Positions 20,001 to 28,099 of a stretch of DNA of 64,000 nucleotides are shown in pieces. A program made the translations under genes and the position numbers. The notes beneath the pieces were generated by a model. It did not search any database and was not told the origin of the DNA. It worked only from the letters and a program-made list of their open reading frames with translations. The stretch's first letter is position 1, and every line of letters starts with the position of its first letter. The stretch covers positions 231,846-295,845 of the forward strand of contig NZ_CP017074.1 of assembly GCF_001717465.1 (NCBI RefSeq), written 5' to 3'. This stretch comes from Luteimonas sp. JM171. Its GTDB lineage: Bacteria; Pseudomonadota; Gammaproteobacteria; Xanthomonadales; Xanthomonadaceae.

Positions 20001-20890
20001 CAGTCCACCTCCCCATTCGCCGCGGCCGGCTGCGGCCTGACCACCGGCGCGCCGCGGGACTTCCACAGAAGGAACAACCCCAGTGCAACCAGCGGCAGGC
20101 TCAGCACCTGGCCCATGGTCAGCCAGCCGAACGCCAGGTAGCCCAGGTGCGCGTCCGGCTGGCGAACGAATTCCACCATGAAACGGAACACCCCGTACCC
20201 GAGTGCGAACAGCCCGGACACCGCGTAGCGCGACCGCGGGCGGCGCGAGTACCACCACAGCACGGCGAACAGCACCAGGCCCTCCAGGAACGCCTGGTAG
20301 AGCTGCGAGGGATGGCGGGCGAAGGCTTCCAGGGCCCCGCTCTCATGCAACCCGCGCAGCGCCGCTGCGTCCAGCGCCCGGTACTGCTCGGGCAGCGCAT
20401 TGGGGAACACCACGCCCCAGGGCGCGTCCGTGGGCTTGCCCCACAGCTCGCCGCCGATCCAGTTGCCCACCCGCCCGAGCCCCAGCCCCGGCGGCACCAG
20501 CGGGGCCGCGAAATCCATGGTGTCGAAAAAGTGCAGCTTATGACGGCGTGACCACCACCACGCGGCAACCAGCACCCCGAGCAGGCCGCCGTGGAAGCTC
20601 ATCCCGCCCTCCCACGGCCGCAGCAGCATCAGCGGATCGTCCAGGAAATCGCCAAACGCATAAAACAGCACATAGCCGATCCGGCCGCCGAGGATCACGC
20701 CGAGCAGGCCGTAGAACATGAGGTCGCCAAAGCCGTTGGCGTCCACGCCCGGCAGTCGCCCGGCCCGTACGCGCCGGTTGCCCAGCCACCAGGCAATGGC
20801 GAACCCGACCACGTACATCAGGCCATACCAGTGCACGCGCAGCGGGCCCACGGCCACGGCAACGGGATCGATCTGGTGCAGGTAACTCAT
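20000..20890 (-). CDS. lgt: Prolipoprotein diacylglyceryl transferase
   Basis: 296 residues (E. coli 291), an inner-membrane protein with about seven transmembrane segments. It attaches diacylglycerol to the lipobox Cys, the first step of lipoprotein maturation. The Lgt signature GRIGNFIGGE appears as [12 protein letters not shown] (about 136-147) with the essential Arg and Asn. The HWYGLMYV block is at about 20-27. Several lipoproteins in this window (3619, 49078, 52723) would be its substrates. It overlaps thyA by one start/stop quartet. Confidence 0.96.
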
Positions 20891-20923
20891 TGGCGGCGCC
20901 CCCCTGTCATCCCGCGCAGGGTA

Positions 20924-21703
20924 TCAGCGCGGCATCGGGCGTCGCGGTTCGTCCACCGGCGGCGGCTCCACGCCGTGCCGGCGCATGGCGTTGCGCTTGG
21001 CCCAAAGGTTGAGCACTTCCACCAGCGCCGAGAAGCCCATCGCCCCGTAGATGTACCCGCGCGGGATGTGCACGTCGAACCCTTCCAGGATCAGGTAGGC
21101 GCCGATCAACAGGATGAACGCCAGGGCAAGCATCTTCACCGTCGGGTTGGCATCGATGAAGCGTCCAAGCGGCTGCGCCGCCAGCAGCATCACGCCCACC
21201 GCGATCAGGATCGCCAGCACCATCACCGGCACGTACTCGCCGGCCATGCCCACCGCGGCGATCACCGAGTCAAGCGAAAACACGATGTCGATGATCGCGA
21301 TCTGGGTGATGACCGCGCCGAACGACGCCGCCACCTTGCCCTTCATGTCCGCGGCGTCGCCGTGGTCGGAGACCAGCATCTCGCGGATCTCCATCGCGCC
21401 CTTCACCACCAGGAACAGGCCGCCCAGGATCATCACCAGATCGCGCACCGAGATGCCCTGGCCGAACAGGACGAACAGGTCGGCAGTCAGCCGCGCCAGC
21501 CACGCCAGGGTCAGCAGCAGGCCGATGCGGGTGATGCACGCCACCGCAATCCCGAACTTGCGCGCGAACTCGCGCTTCTCGATCGGCAGGCGGCCCACAG
21601 CGATCGAGATGAATACGAGGTTGTCGATGCCCAGCACGATCTCAATCGTGCTCAGCGTGAGCAGCAGGATCCACACCTGCGGATCGGTCACCAGCTCCAT
21701 CAT
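20924..21703 (-). CDS. TerC-family integral membrane protein
   Basis: 259 residues with seven predicted transmembrane helices. The TerC/YgdQ/YkoY family signature is clear: EIVLGIDNLVFISIAV (about 21-36) with the conserved Asp-Asn, and DIVFSLDSVIAAVGMA (about 139-154) with the second Asp. Some members in other bacteria export manganese and protect exoproteins during secretion; others are linked to tellurite resistance. No yybP-ykoY manganese riboswitch is visible in the 36 bases upstream that separate it from dgkA. It is 33 bases upstream of lgt on the same strand. Confidence 0.92.
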   Translation of the reverse strand: MMELVTDPQVWILLLTLSTIEIVLGIDNLVFISIAVGRLPIEKREFARKFGIAVACITRIGLLLTLAWLARLTADLFVLFGQGISVRDLVMILGGLFLVVKGAMEIREMLVSDHGDAADMKGKVAASFGAVITQIAIIDIVFSLDSVIAAVGMAGEYVPVMVLAILIAVGVMLLAAQPLGRFIDANPTVKMLALAFILLIGAYLILEGFDVHIPRGYIYGAMGFSALVEVLNLWAKRNAMRRHGVEPPPVDEPRRPMPR

Positions 21704-21740
21704 TCCGGAAAATTCCTCGATTGCTTCAAAGTGTTGTTGT

Positions 21741-22133
21741 TCAGCCGGAAGCCTGGAGCCAACGCGGCAGGAGGATCAGCGCCCATACGGCGCCGACGTT
21801 GAGCATGGCGACGAACACCGCCGCCGAGCCCATGTCCTTGGCCCGGCCCACCAGCTCATGGTGGCCGCCGCCATACCGGTCGAACACCGCCTCCATGGCC
21901 GAATTGAGCAGCTCCACCATCGGCACCAGCAGGCAGCTTCCCAGCAGCAGTGCGCGCTCCACGCCGCTTTCGCCCAGCCACAGGGCCAGCGGCGCGAGCA
22001 CGGCCAGCACATAGATCTCCAGACGGAAGGAGGATTCGTGCAGCCAGGCGGCGCGCACCCCCCGCAGCGACCAGATCGTCGCCTTGATGATCCGTTCCGG
22101 CCTGCGTGGCAGATGCCCGAACTCGTCGGCCAT
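21741..22133 (-). CDS. dgkA: Diacylglycerol kinase DgkA
   Basis: 130 residues from ATG 22133 (E. coli 122). Small trimeric inner-membrane kinase that phosphorylates diacylglycerol released by membrane-derived oligosaccharide synthesis. Visible features: an amphipathic N-terminal helix with RIIKATIWSLRG, three transmembrane helices, and the signature VELLNSAMEAVFDR (about 73-86) with the catalytic Glu, followed by ELVGRAKDMGSAAV (about 92-105). The much longer in-frame extension upstream covers the opposite-strand gene and is rejected. TerC follows 37 bases downstream on the same strand. Confidence 0.95.
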   Translation of the reverse strand: MADEFGHLPRRPERIIKATIWSLRGVRAAWLHESSFRLEIYVLAVLAPLALWLGESGVERALLLGSCLLVPMVELLNSAMEAVFDRYGGGHHELVGRAKDMGSAAVFVAMLNVGAVWALILLPRWLQASG

Positions 22134-22266
22134 GGATGTGCGGTCAACCGGGTCCAAACCGCCATTTTGCCACAGCAGGCGCCGGTCTCCGTCAAAGCCG
22201 GCGCTCGGGTTTGCAATGCGCCTTCGGCGCTGTTTCACTGTGGCCGCCCTTCCCTTGAGACCTCGC

Positions 22267-22674
22267 ATGGACGCCAACGAATCCGGATATCGCGCGCCCG
22301 TCGCACTCCCGGCCGATGACCCCGACCGGGCCACGCTCGCCGGGCTGGCCGCGGACCTGGCCCGCCAGGCGCTGGGCAAGGAGGTGGAACTGGATCTCCA
22401 CGCCGTGGACCGCAGCGGCCATTGGGCGGTCGTGCGCGCCCGGCTGCTCGATCCGGGCGGGGCCGCGCTCTCGTTCGGGGACACGCCCTTTGCCGACGCC
22501 GCGGCCGCAGGCGGGGTGTCCGACCTGGCCGTGGTCCTGTTCAGGCGCGATGAAGGGCAGGAGGCCGATGGCTGGAAACTGATCGACCAGGCGATCCTGC
22601 CCACCGACGTGGCGTGGCTGGGCTGGCCGCAGGCACATGGGGTGCCCAGCCAGCTGCTGGGAATCGGCGGCTAG
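22267..22674 (+). CDS. Conserved hypothetical cytoplasmic protein
   Basis: 135 residues from ATG 22267, divergent from dgkA (133-base gap). No signal peptide, transmembrane segment or metal motif. The composition is Ala/Asp/Gly-rich, as for a small alpha/beta protein. A central VELDLHAVDRSGHWAVVRARL (strand pattern, about 39-59) and a C-terminal DGWKLIDQAILPTDVAW suggest a compact sheet. I do not recognise a family. Codon pattern agrees with neighbours, so it is probably expressed. It is convergent with the LysM gene across a palindromic repeat. Confidence 0.65.
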   Translation: MDANESGYRAPVALPADDPDRATLAGLAADLARQALGKEVELDLHAVDRSGHWAVVRARLLDPGGAALSFGDTPFADAAAAGGVSDLAVVLFRRDEGQEADGWKLIDQAILPTDVAWLGWPQAHGVPSQLLGIGG

Positions 22675-22714
22675 CCTCCCGCATCCCGCGCGGACGCGGG
22701 CCTACGGAGGGCTA
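22672..22714. repeat. REP-like palindrome with GTAG head between convergent genes
   Basis: Nested inverted repeats: inner arms CCCGC (22685-22689) and GCGGG (22696-22700), outer arms TAGCCTCC (22672-22679) and GGAGGGCTA (22706-22714) with one bulge. On the minus strand a GTAG tetramer sits at 22705-22702, just before the inner stem. This is the layout of REP/SMAG-type elements in related genera. It overlaps the stop of the upstream gene and could act as a bidirectional terminator. Copies elsewhere cannot be checked here. Confidence 0.45.
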
Positions 22715-22726
22715 ACCTCGCGGAGT

Positions 22727-23380
22727 TCAGTTCGGCGGTGTCAGCAGGTGGAAATTGCCCGAGGCCCCGCCCCAGCTGATCCGCTGGGTGCCATCGGGAT
22801 TGACGTTGTTGGAGCCGATGAACTTGGGCTGCCCGCTGGCGTCGTGGCCGGCAAAGAGCACCACATGCGACTGGCCGCCGCTTTGCATCAGCACCACATC
22901 GCCGGGCCTGGCGTTGGCCAGCGAGGTGGGCTGCCAGCCGGCGCCTCGCAGGTTGTTGGCAAGCTGGTCGACCGAGGCGCTGGCCTGGCCCGAAGTGATC
23001 AGGCCGGCCTTCTGCAGGCAGGCCGAGACGAAGTTGGCGCAGTTGACATTGTCGGGGACCCAGCTCTCCATCGGCAGCTCGTTGCTATGCTTGAGCTCGC
23101 CCGCGTTGCGGCCGAGGAACTGTTCGGCGATGGCGGCAGCGTTGGCCCCGTCCAGCGCTGCCGAGGTGCCTTCCACTGCCCCGGCCCCGACCGCGGTGGC
23201 AGCGCCCTGGCCCGCGGCCTCCACGCCCGACACCCGCAGGGTGTCCCCGGCGTAGATCATGTTCGGGTTGCTGATTTGCGGGTTGAGCGCCTGCAGGGCT
23301 TCCACGCTGGTGCCGTAGCGCATGGCAATCTGCGACAGGGTGTCGCCCCAACTGATGTTGTGTGCACCGATCGCAGTCAT
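22727..23380 (-). CDS. LysM plus NlpC/P60-like (CHAP-type) cell-wall hydrolase without signal peptide
   Basis: 217 residues from ATG 23380 with a strong GGAGG ribosome binding site. An N-terminal LysM module (about 6-51, with GDTLSQIAMRYGTS and GDTLRV) binds peptidoglycan. An Ala/Gly linker follows (about 52-85). The C-terminal half has the papain-like layout NCANFVSAC (nucleophile Cys at about 114), then RPGDVVLM and SHVVLFAG (His at about 171). It probably cleaves peptide stems in peptidoglycan. It has no Sec signal peptide or transmembrane helix, which is odd for a wall enzyme and recalls endolysins or contact-delivered effectors. There is no phage gene nearby. Confidence 0.78.
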   Translation of the reverse strand: MTAIGAHNISWGDTLSQIAMRYGTSVEALQALNPQISNPNMIYAGDTLRVSGVEAAGQGAATAVGAGAVEGTSAALDGANAAAIAEQFLGRNAGELKHSNELPMESWVPDNVNCANFVSACLQKAGLITSGQASASVDQLANNLRGAGWQPTSLANARPGDVVLMQSGGQSHVVLFAGHDASGQPKFIGSNNVNPDGTQRISWGGASGNFHLLTPPN

Positions 23381-23476
23381 CTCGCCTCCATTCCCGTGGG
23401 ACCTCCGGTCATGGAGCCGAGTCTGCCCAGTCGCCAGTGGCCGGGCAATTGGGGCGGACCCTTGCTGGGGTAAACC

Positions 23477-24496
23477 CTAGTCGCCAGTCTGCTCGTCGCC
23501 GAAGATCGCCGTACCCCGGCTGCCGTCGGGCCGCACCCAGCCCCGGTACATCCCCGCCGTGTTGAAGGGCAGGGCGATATTGCCCTGGCCATCCAGCGCG
23601 ATCACGCCGCCATCGCCGCCGTGCGCAGGGATCACCTCCATCACCACCTCCCCGGCCGCCTCGGCCAGGCTGTCGCCCCGGTAGGCCATGCGTGCGCAGA
23701 TGTCGTGAGCCACCGCATTGCGGATGAAGAACTCGCCCCAGCCGGTCGCCGACACCCCGCAGTTGCCGTCGGCCCAGGTCCCGGCCCCGATGATCGGCGA
23801 ATCGCCCACCCGGCCCCACTTCTTGTTGGTCATGCCGCCGGTCGACGTTGCCGCCGCGATCCGCCCCTTCGCATCCAGGGCCACCGCTCCCACGGTTCCG
23901 AAGTACTGCGCTGCCGTCCCGCCGGCATCTGCCTGCCGTCCACCGGCCTCTCTTTGCCGTGCGCGCTCCAGCTGCTCGCGCCGCGCGTCGGTGTCGAACC
24001 ACTCGTTGGGCACCCGCTCCAGGTCCGGATGCCCGTCGGCGAATCGCTCCGCGCCCTCGCCCATCAGCATCACGTGCGGCGACTGCTCCATCACCCGCCG
24101 CGCCAGCCGGATCGGGCTGCGGACCGTCGTCACCGACGCCACCGCCCCGGCCTTCCGGTCCTGACTGACCATGATCGAGGCATCCAGCTCGTGCCGCCCC
24201 TCGGCGTTGAACACCGCACCCTTGCCGGCGTTGAATCGGGGTTCCTCTTCCAGCACCACCACCGCAGCCTCGACCGCGTCCAGCGCGCTGCCCCCGCTGG
24301 CAAGCACCGCGTGGCCGGCATCAAGCGCGGCATCCAGCGCCGCCCGGATCCCGCGCTCGGCTTCCGCGTCCAGCGATTCCCGCTCGATCACCCCGGCGCC
24401 ACCATGGATCACCAGCGCCGTGCGCGAAGCGGCATCATCCTGGGCAATGGCGCCCAGGGAAGCGGCTGCCAGGATCAGGAACAGTGGAAGTCGCAT
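23477..24496 (-). CDS. Isoaspartyl peptidase / L-asparaginase (Ntn-hydrolase), exported
   Basis: 339 residues from ATG 24496. The signal peptide ends at about AIAQ (residue 20), so the enzyme is periplasmic. It is a plant-type asparaginase that removes isoaspartyl residues from peptides and hydrolyses asparagine. ALVIHGGAG (about 28-36) opens the alpha subunit. NAGKGAVFN (about 92-100) and LDASIM are conserved. The autocatalytic cleavage site is GTVGAVALD (about 207-215), where Thr becomes the N-terminal nucleophile of the beta subunit. STGGMTNKKWGRVGDSPIIGAG follows. An alternative in-frame ATG 84 bases upstream would hide the signal peptide. A small hairpin covers its ribosome binding site. 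Confidence 0.92.
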   Translation of the reverse strand: MRLPLFLILAAASLGAIAQDDAASRTALVIHGGAGVIERESLDAEAERGIRAALDAALDAGHAVLASGGSALDAVEAAVVVLEEEPRFNAGKGAVFNAEGRHELDASIMVSQDRKAGAVASVTTVRSPIRLARRVMEQSPHVMLMGEGAERFADGHPDLERVPNEWFDTDARREQLERARQREAGGRQADAGGTAAQYFGTVGAVALDAKGRIAAATSTGGMTNKKWGRVGDSPIIGAGTWADGNCGVSATGWGEFFIRNAVAHDICARMAYRGDSLAEAAGEVVMEVIPAHGGDGGVIALDGQGNIALPFNTAGMYRGWVRPDGSRGTAIFGDEQTGD

Positions 24497-24503
24497 GGCA
24501 CTA

Positions 24504-24519
24504 CCTTTGATCTCAAAGG
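24504..24519 (-). promoter_or_regulatory. Perfect hairpin over the ribosome binding site of the isoaspartyl peptidase gene
   Basis: On the minus strand CCTTTGA and TCAAAGG form a 7-bp inverted repeat with a two-base loop. The AAAGG that lies 7 bases before the ATG, the best Shine-Dalgarno candidate, is inside the 3' arm. It could limit translation or be a protein-binding operator. Confidence 0.35.
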
Positions 24520-24606
24520 GCAGAGGATACCCGCGAAATCCGCGCAGCCGCCCGCGCGCCGGGCGCAGCCGCGGCGGCAACGCGGGTCCGGCTGCCGCTC
24601 ACGCCG

Positions 24607-25839
24607 CTACTGGCGAAGGGCTTCGATCGGGTCGAGCGTGGATGCCTTGCGCGCCGGGTAATAACCGAAGAACAGCCCGGTGGCGATGGAGAACCCGGCT
24701 GCCAGCCCGATCACCTGCCCGTTGAGTTCCACCGGCAGCGCCCCGAGCCGGCCGACCACGAGCGTCCCCATCACGCCCAGGCCGATGCCGATCACGCCGC
24801 CGATCAGCGAAATCAGCATCGCCTCCGCCAGGAACTGCCGGCGCACCGCGGACGGTCCCGCTCCCACCGCCATCCGCAGCCCGATCTCCCGGATCCGCTC
24901 GGTCACCGAGACCAGCATGATGTTCATGATCCCGATCCCGCCCACCACCAGCGAAATCGTCGCCACCGCACCCAGCAGCAGCGACATCAGCCGCGTCGTC
25001 GCCGTGCGCGCGGCCACGATCTCGGAGATGTTGCGCACGACGAAATCGTCCTCCTCGCCCGGCCCGATCCGGTGGCGCTGCCGCAGCAGCGCCTCCACCT
25101 CGCTCTGCACGTAGCCCAGGTCATCCGCATGGGCCACGGTCAGGGCGATCGACATCACCGCCTTGGGCGGCAGCGCCGATGACCCCAGCAGGCGCCGCCG
25201 GCCGGTCTCCAGCGGCACCATCATGATGTCATCCTGGTCCTGCCCCCAGCCGCCCTGGCCCTTGGGTTCCAGCACCCCCACCACCGTGAACAGCGCCCGC
25301 CCCAGCCGCACCGACTCGCCGATGCCGGGCTGGTCGCCGAACAGCTCGCGCCGCACCGTCTCGCCCAGGATCACCACGTTGGACGAACCGCCGTAATCCT
25401 GGGGCTCGAAGAAATCCCCGTCCGCCAGCTCCCATGCGTTGATCGCGAAATAATCCGGCTCAACGCCCTGCCAGCTGGCGGCCCAGTTGTTCTCGGCGAA
25501 CACCACCTGGGTGCTGCCGCGCAGCGAGCCCGAGACGTACTGGACTTCCGGGATCTCGTTGCGGATCGCATCAGCATCGCCCTGGTAGAGCGTGTAGCGG
25601 CTCCCGGCCCCGGTCCGCGCACCGCCCGGCCCGCGCTGGGCCGCCGAGGAGATGTCCAACCGCTGCGAGCCCAGTCCCGACACGAGGTTGTCGATCTCCG
25701 CCTGGGTGCCCTGCCCGACCGACACCATCACGATCACCGCCGCGATGCCGATGATCACCCCCAGCGAAGTCAGCGCGCTGCGCACCCAGTTCCCGCGCAG
25801 CGCATGGATGGCCGTCCGCAAAACGTCTGCATGGGTCAT
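24607..25839 (-). CDS. MacB-like ABC transporter permease
   Basis: 410 residues. Four transmembrane helices in the MacB/FtsX pattern: one N-terminal helix (about 20-42, SALTSLGVIIGIAAVIVMV), a large periplasmic domain (about 45-280), then three C-terminal helices, with the family signature GGIGIMNIMLVSVTERIREIGLR (about 300-322) and a C-terminal RKASTLDPIEALR. It carries no ATPase domain; that is encoded by the overlapping upstream gene. With the adaptor it would form a mechanotransmission pump that drives substrate through a TolC-type channel. The substrate is unknown (macrolides, peptides or lipids in relatives). Its start overlaps the ATPase stop. Confidence 0.92.
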   Translation of the reverse strand: MTHADVLRTAIHALRGNWVRSALTSLGVIIGIAAVIVMVSVGQGTQAEIDNLVSGLGSQRLDISSAAQRGPGGARTGAGSRYTLYQGDADAIRNEIPEVQYVSGSLRGSTQVVFAENNWAASWQGVEPDYFAINAWELADGDFFEPQDYGGSSNVVILGETVRRELFGDQPGIGESVRLGRALFTVVGVLEPKGQGGWGQDQDDIMMVPLETGRRRLLGSSALPPKAVMSIALTVAHADDLGYVQSEVEALLRQRHRIGPGEEDDFVVRNISEIVAARTATTRLMSLLLGAVATISLVVGGIGIMNIMLVSVTERIREIGLRMAVGAGPSAVRRQFLAEAMLISLIGGVIGIGLGVMGTLVVGRLGALPVELNGQVIGLAAGFSIATGLFFGYYPARKASTLDPIEALRQ

Positions 25840-26543
25840 GACACACCGCCTCCGCCCGCCATCTGCTCCTGCAGCTGACCGTCATGGATCATGAAAATCC
25901 TGTCCGCGTGCGCGGCGACCTCCGGGTCATGGGTGATCAGCACCACCGTATGCCCCCCGTCACGCAGGCGCTTGAACAGCGCCAGGATCTCCGCGCCGGT
26001 CCTGGAGTCCAGCGCCCCGGTAGGCTCATCGGCAAGCACGATCGGCGGGTTGTTGATCAGCGCCCGCGCAATCGCCACCCGCTGCTGCTGTCCGCCCGAC
26101 AGCTCGTTGGGGCGGTGCGCGGCGCGCTCCGCCAGGCCGACCGCGTCAAGCGCCTGCAGCGCCAGCTCCTGCCGCTCGGCCGGTGGCACTTCCGAATACA
26201 CAAGCGGCATCGCAACGTTGTCCAGCGCGCTCATCCGGGGCAGCAAGTGGAAGCCCTGGAACACGAAGCCGATCTTGTCCCGGCGCAGCGCCGCCAGTTC
26301 CTCTGCGTCCAGGGTCGCCACGTCGATGCCGTCACACAGGTAGCTGCCGCTGCTGGGGGTGTCCAGGCAGCCGATGAGGTTCATCAGCGTGGACTTGCCC
26401 GAGCCCGATGGCCCCATGATCGCAACGAACTCGCCCTGCGCGATCCGGAGGTCGGCGTTGCGCAGCGCCACTACCTCGGCCTGGGTACCCGGGGAGTACA
26501 CCTTGCCCAGGCCGTGGGCCTCGATCACCGGCGGCGGGCTCAC
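25836..26543 (-). CDS. MacB/LolD-like ABC transporter ATPase
   Basis: 235 residues from GTG 26543, overlapping the adaptor stop (GTGA). Complete ABC ATPase: Walker A GPSGSGKST (about 44-52), Q-loop FQGFHLL (about 94-100), signature LSGGQQQRVAIARAL (about 147-161), Walker B VLADEPTGALD (about 168-178) and switch His in LITHDP. The FVFQGFHLLPRMSALDNV region places it in the MacB/LolD exporter subfamily. It powers the permease encoded next. Confidence 0.95.
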   Translation of the reverse strand: MSPPPVIEAHGLGKVYSPGTQAEVVALRNADLRIAQGEFVAIMGPSGSGKSTLMNLIGCLDTPSSGSYLCDGIDVATLDAEELAALRRDKIGFVFQGFHLLPRMSALDNVAMPLVYSEVPPAERQELALQALDAVGLAERAAHRPNELSGGQQQRVAIARALINNPPIVLADEPTGALDSRTGAEILALFKRLRDGGHTVVLITHDPEVAAHADRIFMIHDGQLQEQMAGGGGVS

Positions 26544-28036
26544 CGCGGCGCCCGCTCGCCGGTGATGATGACGTCGCCCTCGGCGATGTCACCGGCCACC
26601 TCGGTGTTGCTGCCATCGCTGGCACCCACGCGCACCATGACCTGTTCGGGCGCATCGTCCTGCAGGCGGTAAAGCGGCGCGAAGCGGGCGTTGGCCAGCG
26701 CCAGCAGCTCGCGATCCCAGCGCGCCCGCTGGTCTTCGCCCAGCCGCGCCCGGAAATCCGCGAAGTCCTGCTGGTAGCGCTGCACCAGGCGCTGGCGCAT
26801 CTGCGCCTGCATGCCGGCACCGCCGGCGCTGCGGCGCATGCCGCCGCCGAACATTCCCGGCGCACCCGCCGCGGGCGCCGCCTGGCGCGCCTGGGAACGC
26901 GCCTGGATCACGCCCAGTGCCGTGTCGAACGCCTCCCGCTGGGACGCATCGAGCTCCAGGTCCGCGGCAATGCGCTGCAGTTCATCGAGCATGCCGCTGC
27001 GCGCACCGCCGTTGGCGGCCCGGGCGCCGGCATCCGCGGGCTGGTAGCGCAGCGCGGCGTTGGACACGATGAGCACGTCGTCGCGGCGGCTCACTTCGAT
27101 TTCGGCGTTGACCGTAAGGCCGGGCAACAGGGTCCCATCGGAGTTGTCCACGGCCACGATCACCGGGTAGGTGATCACATTGCTGGTGTCGGTTGCAGCC
27201 AGGCGCACCTGCAGCACCTCGCCGCTGAACTCGCGCCCCGGGAATGCGTCGACCGTGAACGACACCCGCTGGCCTTCCTCGACCTGGCCGATGTCCGCCT
27301 CGTCCACCGCCAGCTCGATCTGCATCTTGGACAGGTCCTCGGCGATGGTGAACAGCTCCGGCGCCTGCAGGCTGGCCGCCACCGTCTGGCCGGGCTCGAT
27401 GGTCCGCGTCAGCACCACCCCGTTGACCGGCGACCGGATCACCGTCCGGTCCAGGTTGACCTGGGTGGTGCGCGTGGACGCGCTTTGCTGGCGGATCTGT
27501 GCCTGCGCGGCGGCCACCTGCGCCCGCGCCTGGTCGCGCGCGGCGCGCGCCAGGTCCACGTCGCTGCGCGCCACCAGCTGCTGCCCGGCCAGGCCGGCCT
27601 TGCGCTGGTAGTCCGCCTCGGCGTTGGCCAGCGTGGCCTGCGCCTGGGCCAGCGATGCCCGGGCGCTGGCGATCTGCGCATTGCCCTGGTCGATCTGCGC
27701 CTGGTAGCTGCTGGGATCGATCCGGGCAATCACCTGCCCCTGCTCCACGGTGTCGTTGAAATCGACCAGCACGTCGGTGACCTGGCCCGAGATCTGGCTG
27801 CCAACCACCACGGTGGACGTTGCGCTCAGGCTGCCGGTGGCCGAGATCGCCACCCGGATGTTGCCGCGCTCCACCTGCGTGGTGCGCCACGCGCCGGCGT
27901 CGTCGGCTCCGTCGCGCTGCTGCCACATCCACCAGCCGGCGGCCACGGCAAGCAGCACCGCGCCAACGGCCAGCGGCCGGGCGAAGCGGCGGCGCGCCAC
28001 GCGCGGCCGGGCGGTTCTGCGGGAGGGTTGTTTCAT
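26540..28036 (-). CDS. MacA-like periplasmic adaptor protein with a Spy-like insertion
   Basis: 498 residues from ATG 28036 (an upstream TTG is less likely). A single N-terminal membrane anchor (about 29-47) is followed by the membrane-fusion layout: barrel-sandwich hybrid strands, an alpha-helical hairpin (about 115-190, Ala/Gln-rich coiled coil), a second lipoyl half with the GVVLTRTIEPGQTV motif, and a beta-barrel. After SNAALRYQPAD (about 330-340) comes an insert of about 120 residues with Met/Gly/Arg-rich stretches and two LTxxQ-like helices (LDASQREAF and LGEDQRARW), unusual for MacA. The conserved C-terminal barrel strand (VRVGASDG...GDVIITG) then resumes. It links the inner-membrane permease to an outer-membrane channel not encoded here. 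Confidence 0.9.
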   Translation of the reverse strand: MKQPSRRTARPRVARRRFARPLAVGAVLLAVAAGWWMWQQRDGADDAGAWRTTQVERGNIRVAISATGSLSATSTVVVGSQISGQVTDVLVDFNDTVEQGQVIARIDPSSYQAQIDQGNAQIASARASLAQAQATLANAEADYQRKAGLAGQQLVARSDVDLARAARDQARAQVAAAQAQIRQQSASTRTTQVNLDRTVIRSPVNGVVLTRTIEPGQTVAASLQAPELFTIAEDLSKMQIELAVDEADIGQVEEGQRVSFTVDAFPGREFSGEVLQVRLAATDTSNVITYPVIVAVDNSDGTLLPGLTVNAEIEVSRRDDVLIVSNAALRYQPADAGARAANGGARSGMLDELQRIAADLELDASQREAFDTALGVIQARSQARQAAPAAGAPGMFGGGMRRSAGGAGMQAQMRQRLVQRYQQDFADFRARLGEDQRARWDRELLALANARFAPLYRLQDDAPEQVMVRVGASDGSNTEVAGDIAEGDVIITGERAPR

Positions 28037-28099
28037 CGAGGGCACCGGATCAGGGACTCGAATGGTCAACGCCCGGCGCGCGCCGGCGTTGACAGCCCC

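Noticed and set aside
23429..23488. Ten-base direct repeat AGTCGCCAGT flanking 40 bases between the peptidase and LysM genes
   Set aside because: Could suggest an insertion scar, but no inverted repeats or transposase remnants are present and one copy is in the end of the coding sequence. Treated as chance.
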